A stretch of DNA of 64,000 bases from Scleromitrula shiraiana (lineage: Eukaryota; Ascomycota; Leotiomycetes; Helotiales; Sclerotiniaceae), in the NCBI GenBank assembly GCA_028455995.1, contig JABELC010000005.1, forward strand, positions 496,001 through 560,000, in the 5' to 3' direction. The position numbers and the translations under genes are program-made. The notes under the pieces are model-generated. The model searched no databases and was not told where the DNA came from. It worked only from the letters and a program-made list of their open reading frames with translations. Of this stretch, positions 36,953 through 47,256 are shown in pieces; positions within the stretch are counted from its first letter, which is position 1, and the number at the start of each line of letters is the position of its first letter.

Positions 36953-37923
36953 TCAATCATTTGGTCCCGCAGTTAAAACCTGAGAAACACCTTGGGCAAG
37001 AATATTGTGCATTGGATATGTTGGATGTAGTGAGTTCAGCCAGAAATACTGGTTAACGGGGATATCCAAAACCTTGGTGAACAGAGCATTTACATCAACC
37101 GTGAATACATTGACATCCGGGAAAGTTTTCTTCGGATTTTGGGCCAGATTAGCAACTCCAGTGTTCCAAGCGGCGATATCGAGCTTTTCTTGCAATTGAG
37201 ATGCAGCACCATTGGCAATAGAAAGGGGGCTTCTATCAACAGGTGGGACGTTTAGAAATGCAAAGTTTCCGGCGCCAATATAGTATAGTTGATCCACTAG
37301 ACCGGCATAAACAGCAAAGATCCGTTCGTTGAGATTGGTGGTTGCCGGGAGACTAAGATAGAAGGAATTACCAACATCATTGATACCGTCGAATATGGCC
37401 AAAAAGACTGTTGTCTGAGGTCCATGGAGCAATTGCTGGCTTACCAGCGTAGGTGGGAAAGAATTCGTTCTGATTTGCTCGGTAATAGATGATACTTGAG
37501 GTTCATAAGGGGCAACGAGAGATGAATCGATTGTTGCTCCACCATGTGCGAGGTTGTATGTCAAAATAGCCGATAGATTATATTTAACTGTGAGATAATC
37601 GACCCAGTTTGGTCCATTGGATGCAGTTTATCCAGGATACGGAGGTGCCAAGAGGATTAGTAGGCGTGGGTTGAGTGCCATTTATATCAAATGTTGTCGA
37701 TGTGTATGAGTCTCCGCTGCTATATATCAATGGATTTCTTAGGATACTTATTGAGATAGCTCACAAGGCGAATGCGTATTTAACTTTTTGCCATCCTGGC
37801 CAATGTGAAGTTGATGAACAATGCTTTTGGGCATCTCTCTTAACTGCCTCTCCTTGAATGGACACGAGACTGCAAAGAATTGAGAACAATAAAGTAAGTG
37901 CATGGAAACAAAAACATCATCAT
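36953..37923 (-). pseudogene. SGNH/GDSL acetylesterase (CE16-like), broken by at least two lesions
   Basis: Remnant of a secreted esterase of the CE16/GDSL group, which removes acetyl groups from plant hemicellulose oligomers. An exon with HWPGWQKVKYAFAF joins across an intron to SGDSYTSTTFDINGTQP, the block I Gly-Asp-Ser region. A long intact part then runs from LTYNLAHGGATIDSSL through the block III region FDGINDVGNS to LHPTYPMHN (catalytic His) and the stop at 36953. Lesions: an extra base at about 37646 breaks the frame after NPLG, and a TAA at 37628-37630 replaces the Tyr expected in PYPGY. A third shift near 37904 would be needed to join a start ATG (37921-37923) to the signal-peptide-like LTLLFSILCSLVSIQGEAV. 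The intact half argues for recent loss; sequence error is the alternative. Confidence 0.8.
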
Positions 37924-39536
37924 TATTAACTTGATTGGAGATTAACAATGTATTTCAATAATGACAGAATAGCATAATATAGTATGCCGAGAACTGGCAG
38001 AAAATGTATTCAGGAAAGGAAGAAATATAGACAAATATTTATCCTACCTTCAATAGTAAGTTCCTAAAAGAGGTACTGGCATTTGTCCAGGAACAATCTT
38101 CCTAACGGAACATCTTCTTCCGCTGTCAACTGAGTGTTAAGCAATTTTATGATGTATTCTATATGCGGGGAAATTCTAGTATCCAGTGACATTGAGATAG
38201 AAATGCTCTAATGGTTGTGAACTATTATATTCCCCGGTGGGGAAGTTAAAGTTATTGTGCATTTGCAATCAATGTAAATTGAACCTGCATAATTCGGATG
38301 AACGGGGGACGGACGTAATAAATCAAGAACCTTTTTTAAAGCTTTCATAGAAGATTGCGAAAATTTAGCAAATGTTCGAAGAGCTCACTACAAGCCTCCA
38401 AAAACCAAACACTTAGCCTTGAGGACCGTTCATAAATTTGAAAATGGTGGTTTTGTGTTTTGATGTTGCTGGAGGATGTGAATACAATTCGGCTATCTTG
38501 TATTACTAGACATAGAGATATAGTAAATGTTAGTACGTCGAGAATAATTCCGAGAAATATAATTTTAGTCTAAAACACAAATTCGGAACTCCACAGATGA
38601 AGAGCTAGTATCTAGATGAATTTGAGATGAACCTTTGAGACTTTTAGAGGCTCAAAATGGCGTATTCTGGAGTCTGAAACGATCGGATATGATGGAAGAT
38701 GAGTATATAACCCAATGAACACATCTGATCTTTAGCCATGAAACCGATCTCAAGATAAAGATTGTTAATTTCGACAGATATCTGAATCGAATATATCGAG
38801 TAGCAAGGGGATTTATTGACTTGTGGTATCCATTCTTATGGACATTAGAAATGAAATCTTCAGCCTGAAAGAACCCGAAATCCCTAGGATTTGGCTCCAT
38901 GATCTCGGCCCGCTCCATTAGAGCAATTTAAAGTAACTATAGTATATAGATAAGGTATTAGAGGGATCTCCTTGCGATCTATTGATGCCGAGATGGATTA
39001 ATAAGTAAAAGACCCGATTTATATACACCTTGGTCCTAGGAATAGGAAGCTAAGTAAGTAAGGTATAATAGACAGATTCAGTATGGATGATTAGAATTGA
39101 AACGGATAGAATCTTTCGAGATACACTGTACCTGTACTCGAGTAGCATCAAAATTTTGAAAAATTTCCCTTTTTTTTCCCCCGGTAACAATTTTTGCTCG
39201 TATTGGTATCCATGATTTGTATGGTTCGGTAGCTATTACGATTAACGCTACGTCACCGAAGCACAACACTAAAGGAAAACCCTTGTTATATATATACTTT
39301 TCAACTCCTGCACACCTACGAGTACCGTCTGCGGGTATTCACATCCTCACAATACCAATGATAACCCTAGAATACAAAAAACATGGCGGTGACATTTCCA
39401 AGTCCGACATTGAGGGACTCGACTTGTTTAAATATTCGCTGTTTGAATATTCGCTATTTGAAGTAGATAAAATCCACGTACAATAAATAAATAATTAGTC
39501 CGTCTACCAAGTAAAAAAGACTTAAAGACTACTCAG

Positions 39537-39553
39537 ATACATACATACATACA

Positions 39554-39583
<30 letters not shown>
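39537..39583. repeat. (ATAC)n microsatellite
   Basis: About eleven uninterrupted ATAC units. Confidence 0.95.
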
Positions 39584-39587
<4 letters not shown>

Positions 39588-40038
39588 CTACGAGTAGTTC
39601 TCAACAATAACCCCATTAGTTTTATTTTAAAAAAGGGGTTAAAAATTCAAACCTCCAAGATTTAACGGCTAATAGTACGAGGTATTGATTTTGGGCAGCA
39701 GCGAATATAAGCCCAATTGCAGTCAGTACTAACAACGATATACAATGTGAGACATCCTTGATATCTCTACGGAATATGTCATAATTAAAAATGAAGAGCC
39801 TGCCCTGCTTCAAAACCTTTAGAATTTCTCTTAATAGTAAAAGTAATCCACTCCAAGTTCCCTTAACTTTTCAAAAAACGAAATCTCAACAATATAATAT
39901 AATTCTCGAACTTCCGAATAATTAATGAAGTCCAACCTCCTTATTTTGTCATTGTGAAAATTTATAAACTCCAAATTTCGAATTGACAAGAAGTTATTAC
40001 AGACAGTACTTCTTTTTCTTATCGACTGTTGGTTTTTA

Positions 40039-40067
40039 ATCCTATCCTATCCTATCCTATCCTATCC
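40039..40067. repeat. (ATCCT)n microsatellite
   Basis: Five to six ATCCT units in the leader region of the DUF8035 gene. Confidence 0.9.
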
Positions 40068-40249
40068 ATATCCATCGTTTATCACTTGAGCGGGGTATCC
40101 ATACACAAACTTGTTAAACTGTTTCGCATAATTAAGACATTCTTTCCTCAGCTGAACAACAGCGTCCAACTACTTTCTATCTAATAAATACCATCATTTT
40201 TATGCATCTTTCTTAATCTCCATCGCTATATTCGAGGTCAAGAGCAATA

Positions 40250-42110
40250 ATGTCTAGAGCTGGAGATTCTTACCGTTCTTCGACGGGAGACTTGAGCTAT
40301 GGCGGTGGCAGTCGTCCAATTACTGAGAATCGTTGGGATGGTGAGCGATTTGCTGTAGAGCGTGATCGAGTACGCTTTGCAACGGAACAACGTGAACGTG
40401 AAGAACGAGATTTACGATTCCTTCGAGCCACTAGTGGCGGTCATGTACGAGAGCGATCTTATGACGATGTTTATGAGCGTCGAGGTCCTCGAGGATTCGA
40501 AGAAGAACGATATGAAGAACGAGATTATTACGAACCGCCAAGATTCCAACGGGAACGAGAACCAGAAAGGCAGAGACGAACAAATATTACAATGGAGAGA
40601 GAAAGGGAAAGAGACTATGATGATTCTCCACCACCTCGAAGGGCTCCTGCCAGACCCGCTTTTCTAAGAAGACAAAGTTCACTGGATACGTTTGATCGCA
40701 AACCTTTAGTGAGATACGAAAGGGAAAGAGAGAGGGAGAGAGATTACGATGAATACGGCCCGCCTGCAAGACGTGTTGATATTAGACCGCCTCCTTTGAC
40801 ACCTGTTCCATTACCAAGAGCAAGAGGCTTACCACCACCAAGACGATATGCCGAAAGAGAATATGAGGATATAAAGATTGCGGAGCCTGATTACTATGGG
40901 GATGAAGACTTCAGAGCATACCCTGAGAGGATCAGAGAAAGAGAAATTGTTAGACGCAGGAGAAGAAGTCACGAAAGAAGTCATGAGCGAAGTCGAAGCA
41001 AGGAAAGCCGCTCAACGAGAAGTATTCGAAGTGGAAGTGTTAGTTCCTCGGACAGTGGCACAACAATTTCCGTGAAAAGTGAGTTCCCAAAGAAAGGGAA
41101 GACAAGAATGCCAGCTAGGCTTGTGAGCAAGAAGGCAATCATCGACTTGGGTTATCCTTTCGAGGAGGAGGTTAGTTCCCATCTCTTGTTGCCAAAGCAA
41201 ACTTCTAATGTTGTCCAGGGAGACACTATCATCATTCAAAAAGCTCTTGGAAGGGAAAATATTGATGAAGTTATTAAGCTAAGTGAAGACTACACAACTG
41301 CCGAGAGTGAGTATTTTCTATATCTCTTTCCCCTTTGATTGCTGCGGTATCTGCCCCTAACCCCGACTAGCCAAGGAAGTCGAGACAACTCTAACAACAT
41401 ATCTTATTGCTCCAGAAATTGAAATGTCTGGTGGTCGTTCCGAGGGAACCGTGATCGAAGAACGTCATGAAGTCTTTACTCTCCCCCCACCGCCTCCACC
41501 AGTGCAAGCCATGCCTCCCCCACCACCTCCACAATTTGCTCCTATGCCACCACCTCCCCCACCAGCACCAGTTGTACAACCTCCACCTCCACAAAACCTC
41601 GAGATTGTTCATGATACCACACTCGTGCAACATCGTTCTCCATCACCAGCTCTATCTCACTACAGCCATCATCACGAACACCATGAACATCATCATCACA
41701 ACAACCCCATCATCCTAGAAGGCCGCGCCCGTGATGACGAAAGCGTTTACTACGAGAAGCGTGAGGTTATCGAACGCACCGAGCCTGTTTACGCTGGCCC
41801 ACTTACTGTTTCCTTGCCTCACCGTTCCAAGGGCGAACGCGCCATCCGCGCTGAGATCAAAGCCCTTGAAGCTGAGAAAGAAGCCCTCAAAGCCGATCGA
41901 CGAGCTAACCGAGAATTGCGCCGAGCGGAACGACTTCGTCACCAAGAAAGACACAGCGAAGGCCAGTTGGTACTATATGAGGACGAGAGAGTCGACGACA
42001 GGGGCGTGACAATCGTGAGAAGGGAGAGGATTATCGAGCCAGAGGGTGTGAGAATTGAGAAGGACCGAAAAGGTAGGATGAGCATCAGTGTACCGAAATA
42101 TGCCTATTAG
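40250..42110 (+). CDS. DUF8035-type Arg/Glu- and Pro-rich fungal protein
   Basis: A fungal protein of unknown function; exons 40250-41170, 41219-41306 and 41416-42110, 567 aa. The N-terminal ~280 residues are highly charged, with RERE and RERERERDYDE runs and RS-like SHERSHERSRSKESRS blocks that recall splicing or RNA-binding factors. The conserved core, MPARLVSKKAIIDLGYPFEE with GDTIIIQKALGRENIDEVIK, is made by joining exons 1 and 2 and is what I match to DUF8035 from memory. Poly-proline runs (PPPPPPP) and a His-rich patch (HHHEHHEHHHHNN) follow, then a charged helical region (IKALEAEKEALKADRRANRE) and a conserved end (KDRKGRMSISVPKYAY). The first intron is 48 nt and open, so unspliced RNA would also be in frame. 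Function is not inferable. Confidence 0.8.
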
Positions 42111-43130
42111 GTGTTGTGCCTGAATTAGGTGGGTCACTGAGATAGATGGGCAAGGTTTCGTGAACGAGGCTAATCGACTTGTGCTTGGCAGGTCCTCCAC
42201 CAAAGTTGGTCAGAGCCATGTTGGCGACCTTAACTTAAGATGCTCACCCTTTACATTCAACACAATTTACTATCTAGTTAGAATGGCGTTGGATACTTAG
42301 TGATTTTGTGGTAGGAGTGGATTTTATTGGGGTTTCCAACTCGGGGCACAGATTGTACTCATCTTATCCTCCTTTCTAGCTTTCTTTCATGTTGGCTTTG
42401 GCTTTCTTAGGCATGGATTTTTTTATTTTTTTAAAGCTTCTAGACTGTATTTCTCATATCAACGGAAGATGACACGACCAGGATTTCGGATAATGGGCCC
42501 TCTACTTTTCTCAATTTTTGCTACATTCACATACCATATGGATGGATATGTTACTTTGACTTCTTTCGGACCTGGAAATACATTTGGTTGGCATACGATA
42601 CGTGCATTTTTATCTTCTTCTTTTTTGAACTTAGGTACCTACTTGTTATAGTTACGAAATTACGAATTCTATTTGAAGTTGAATGATTGGATGGATGATT
42701 GGATGAATAAATGAATGAATGAAATAAGGAGACGATTCGATTTCTTGGACGATGAGCTATTGGCCACCTAAATATTGTGAGCTCTACATTAACATGCTCT
42801 TTCTCTCATTCACCTGGGCAGTATTGATTATTCCTGACAGATACTTATCTCATATACCCTCCCTTTTCAAATTTCCCCTATTAGCACTATACCCATCAAT
42901 CATGGAGTTTTACTAGACACGTCAAGCTCGATTTATATTGATATTACGATCATTGACAACTGAGTCTAGTGTTCAATTGAGCCACGATCGTGAGATAATT
43001 ACTCTTTATATTTTCCATTTTAAGAGAAAAAGTTGCCTATACTCAGTATGGTTTCCGTCCATATTCCCAAAATCCATAAACACCTCGCTATGCAACCTTA
43101 ATAAATATCAATGAACGTTTTCCCCGCCGC
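42111..43130. other. Convergent intergenic region
   Basis: About 1 kb between the 3' ends of the DUF8035 gene and the Tfb2 gene, with a short GAATGAAT tract near 42680-42725. No gene supported. Confidence 0.55.
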
Positions 43131-44640
43131 CTATTTCATCTTTCTCGCCTTGATGTAATCCCGTAATTGCTCATGTCTCGTAACGAAAAACATTCGCTTG
43201 TGATCGTTCTTCCATGTCAACACTCCAATCTCATCTGCATATTTCACACACCCTTCATATTCCTTCTGGCCATCAAAATCTTTAAAGAGAAATCCAGGTG
43301 TTGCTTTCATCCGCTCGTTCTCAAGCTGCCATAGACGTATTTGATCGACCACCGTTGGCGGAAGCACCGGGCCTCCATGCATTGCGGAAGGTTGTTTGAG
43401 AAGCTGCGGGTGCGCATGCGTACTCAGGTAGGAGATTATTTGCTCGGATGTAATGCCGTGGGATATGGCTGTGCGGATTGAATCCCGCGTTATTTTTCCG
43501 CTTACCATGTTGGGGTAGCGGGTGCTGAGTTTGGTGAAGAGGGAGAGGACGGCAATTTGGAGAGGCGAGGACGTGTAGGCGTATAGTCGGTAGTTGGTTT
43601 CTATTATTATGAAACCTTTTACTTCGGGGGTGGAGTTAAGTGCGGCATCGAAACCGGCAGATACGCTACGTAAAGCGGCTGCGTCTGATGTGAGGGTCGT
43701 TGCGAGTCTAGTTGGGAAGAATTGACTTGGTGAAGATGGGGGAATGTATACGAGCCCGAAGTCGATCAGATAGCTAAACATCTGATGCTGGGTATCTGTA
43801 AGAGTCGTAGTGGTATATGCACGTCCCAATTCAAGAGAGCCAAGCATAAAGAGGAAGGAAAGCACATCGACAGAGTCCATTGCCATCTATTCCGGTTAGC
43901 TATTAGTGGAATTATGTAGCGGAAGTTACGAACCTGTTCGGCATTCTCAATCCAAAGAAGAAGTAAAGTCCAGACTTGTGCATTGACTTCTTGCAATAGG
44001 AAAGAGAATCCCGACTGTGTAATACCTAAGCCTCGCCCCCTTGTGACCAATTTTCCAACCTCAAGCAATTGCTTAACAGAGTTTGCAGGTCCTTGTCCTT
44101 CCTGCCGCATACCTTCTCCGACACTATTCACCATATAGTGCAGGATTCCCTCCCATTGTAGTCTTGCATGCTCGTCCAGGAAATCTATATCGACCTCTGG
44201 AGCGACCAAGTCGGACGAAGGCACTCCAAATGATTGATGATCCCCACCACCAGTAAGTGCAAGTCGTAGAGATGAGCCAAAGTTTTTAGTCAATGCTACG
44301 GTCTGCGGATCTTCTCGACTTGGCGCAGTAATGGTAACGATATGTAAACGCGACAATAAAGACAGGGCCTGGTCTTTTTCTCTTTGAGCTGTTAGTAAGT
44401 ACTTTCAATATGAAGCTGAATTACAAACCTTTTACTTTTTGGGTGGACCCATATATCAAGATCAGTAAGAGGGAGGGGTTTGGGCATGTAAAGTAATGCC
44501 ATCACAAATGTTTTAGCAAGATGCGGAAGCATTCGCCTGAAGATAGCAAGAGAAGTTGAAGGTTGTTGATATAATCTTCTAAATGTAGTACCTGGAAGTC
44601 TCTCCAGGTATTCAAAGGAAGCAAGAGATGAGACAGACAT
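43131..44640 (-). CDS. TFB2: TFIIH core subunit Tfb2 / p52
   Basis: Subunit of the TFIIH core that anchors and stimulates the XPB/Ssl2 ATPase in transcription initiation and nucleotide excision repair; nuclear. Exons in transcription order are 44640-44429, 44381-43934 and 43886-43131, giving 471 aa, close to the usual length. Diagnostic blocks are FEYLERLPGTTFRRLYQQP, FRRMLPHLAKTFVMALLYMP, SKREKDQALSLLSRLHIV (made across intron 1), LQWEGILHYMVNS, FLLQEVNAQVWTLLLLWIEN and, in the C-terminal half, FIIIETNYRLYAYTSSPLQI. The end (GVLTWKNDHKRMFFVTRHEQ) corresponds to the Tfb5-binding region. Divergent from the thioesterase gene, with 271 bp between the starts. Confidence 0.95.
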
Positions 44641-44911
44641 CTTGATAATCCGATTGTCCTGTTGCTCATGCGAAGTAAATATTCTTAATTCATCCTACCT
44701 CCACGGCTGGTAGTTGAATAATTTATTGTAGCCTTGCAGTAGTAGCCTGATGGGTTTGAATGGTGGAGATCCAGATCTTAGTGCACGGTCCAACTTTCCC
44801 GGAATATTATCTAAGCCGTCCATATATTCCCGAGACACTTGGAAACCCAAACGGATCTCGAACTCATAATTGCAGTTCAACATTTGTATAAATAGAATCA
44901 ATTTAGATAAT
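44641..44911. promoter_or_regulatory. Shared promoter interval between TFB2 and the thioesterase gene
   Basis: The two start codons point away from each other with 271 bp between them, so both promoters must overlap here. I see no strong TATA box or known site. Confidence 0.5.
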
Positions 44912-45931
44912 ATGGCTGCCCTTAGATTTGTAAGATCGGTGAGTATTGAACAATATATCATTCGATAATCTTACACTAACAAACCCTAGGTACTAAAATC
45001 GTTCCAAGAATCTTCAGGATTGGAGCCAAGGCATGATGATATCTCTTTTGTACTTGCATCTTATGTATATCCATGTTTTATATATGAACTTACACCACGA
45101 ACATAAAATGGTATATCATCAGTAGTAGTCCTACACAGCCGATGTCCATCTGAATTAGAAGAGCCATAAATGTAGACTGGCCCGCAAGCTATTGGCCGTG
45201 GTTCTCCAAGCTCTTTAAGATTCGGGCTAATTCTCTTCTACAGACTTTTTGGCGAGAATGTGAGATCAACTATATAATTTCTCCTGGCCTGATTTTATTA
45301 ACTGACCTTGGAAAGCTCCGAGTGACAGGGGCAGAACCGGGAAGAGTTAATTTTGAACTCGATATCAAGAAGGAACACACTGTGAGAATAGCCCAGTTTA
45401 GTATCTGTTCTTCACTTAACTTTGATAGAATCGTTTGAACATCATTCATGGCGGAACTATCGCGAGTATGGTCGACCTTGGGGGTTCCTTGGCCGTTGCT
45501 TCGAGAGGGCTTTATGCTACTGGTGTATCTACTGATCTAAATGGTAAGTATCCAAAGTGTAAACGAGAGCCGAGCTCTACTTGCTGAACTCTCTCAAGTG
45601 ACATATCTCAATTCCGGAGGCAAAGTTGGAGATACTCTGAAAGCTGTTGTAACATGCGACAAATGTAAGGATAGCCTTGCCATCAGTGACATGCTATTTA
45701 CTGACATTTGAAAAGTCGGAAAGACATTAGCATATACCTCTATCCAATTTACAAATGCTAAGGGGGAAGTAGCCGCAAGAGGAAGTCATACGAAGTAAGT
45801 GTTCTGATATTCTAAACCACGCGCATAGGTGGAGTTGCACAGCACCGTGCTAAAATACCATTTAAAGGTACGTTGCACTTGCGTGGAAAGAGCCCAAGAA
45901 TATAGTTGAGGAATTGTCGCCTAGACCCTAA
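44912..45931 (+). CDS. Hotdog-fold acyl-CoA thioesterase (ACOT13/THEM2-like)
   Basis: Hydrolyses acyl-CoA to free acid and CoA; animal relatives are mitochondrial or cytosolic. I read eight exons in about 1 kb: 44912-44938, 44990-45030, 45244-45259, 45316-45381, 45429-45543, 45599-45664, 45716-45794 and 45868-45931, giving 157 aa. The joined protein starts MAALRFVRSVLKSFQESSG and contains the core RLNIIHGGTIASMVDLGG, with N51, H57-G58-G59 and D66 where human ACOT13 has its catalytic Asn and Asp. FGKTLAYTSIQFTN and GEVAARGSHTKYVA follow. Exon 3 is 16 nt, and the intron before it starts GC (AAG|GCATGA). That join gives GLEPRLFGENLRVTGAEPG, which fits the family better than any GT alternative I tried. 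The middle exons are therefore less certain than the rest. Confidence 0.82.
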
Positions 45932-47256
45932 GCAAGTCCCGGATCATGAATTGTTTTATATATCACTGTTACATAACTCAGCCTTATGTGTACGATATGA
46001 TAGATATAGTTTAGTCTAGACGTTGTTTAGAGCCGTGTGTTCATGTTTCTTACAGACAAGACATCTCAATTTCGTTTTGTTTCAACATAATATTTAATAC
46101 CGGCATTGCGGTTGCGTCTTAGCAAAGGGGGGTCAAACCTCTTCGGTCCGTTATTTCGAAGAATCCTTCGATTAGGCAAAGAATGACCTGTTATTTTACC
46201 CAAAGCCGTCGATGATTGTTGGTTATTAAATGCATTCGTAGCCTTCGAAAGTGTCTCTACCCCGCATGTAACATGCCAAGCCTCGTGGGCAAGCTGCTGG
46301 GTCGTTAATAGGTCACAATATCATGTTACACAAGACTACCGATGGCTTTTGATTCGATATTGTCGAAACATATGCAGATCGCCACGGTACAGGCTGTACA
46401 GCACCCCATTTTTCATGAAAAAATTAGTTTGGGAGAATCCCGATTGCAATTTGGCTGTTGCAATGAATAACCTCTTTCTAGTGGTGCAATTTCCTCTGCA
46501 ACAACAGAAAATTGCGGGGTCTAGGTGGCCTCGGACGAGATGCACCAATAGGCTATCGGATAACATACAAGCTATGAAATCAAGTTGTATAGCTCTCGTA
46601 TAGGTATTCAACTCGGCTTTATACTTGAATTCATGTGATACATGTGACGTGCAGTATGTCGTGTAGTTGAATGCGGAAATTCGGATTTATCTGTCTCCAA
46701 GTTGGCCATTGACACTTTCATAGTTTTGCGAGGATAACTTACATAGGTACTTAGGTAACAAGTGACCTAACTGTCTAGAATGAGATGAGATGATAATACA
46801 CATTTCATACAATTTTATATTCAGGGTATCTACACCAGAACAAGGCCAGCTTCCGCTATCCCTCTCGGCTTTACGTTAGAGCAAGCTATACTAAATTTGA
46901 TGTATCAGATTCATGGCCTGACCTAACTAGGTTGTTGTCAACAGCTAGAAACCGGAAGGATCAAATTCACATCGGCTCGTTTTCTACATGCGGGGTGCAT
47001 GATGTCTTCAGAATATACATAAGTTAATATGGTATCCGTTAATCTCTTGCATTGTTGTTTGTTGATCTCTTGACCTCTTGGCTTCTTCAACTTCTATAAA
47101 GTTACTCGAGGTATCCCAACATCTACTTTACATGCTAAATCTCTACAGTTCTACGCGACTACGCAAAGCTTTGTAGTCTTGTATCATTTCTTCTAACCAT
47201 CACTGGCCATCGTAGTTCAACAAGAACTCACGTTTTGGAACCCACTTTAGCTCAAT
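45932..47256. other. Intergenic, no gene recognised
   Basis: Plus-strand transporter promoter and thioesterase 3' region. Overlapping short frames on both strands near 46336-46611 match nothing. Confidence 0.5.

Larger units (their letters stand above)
37924..40249. other. Divergent intergenic region with microsatellites
   Basis: About 2.3 kb between the broken esterase and the DUF8035 gene; no further gene recognised. The right end is the promoter and leader of the DUF8035 gene. Confidence 0.5.

Noticed and set aside
46336..46611. Overlapping frames on both strands (84 and 91 codons)
   Set aside because: Two opposite frames over the same DNA, neither with motifs; chance openness.
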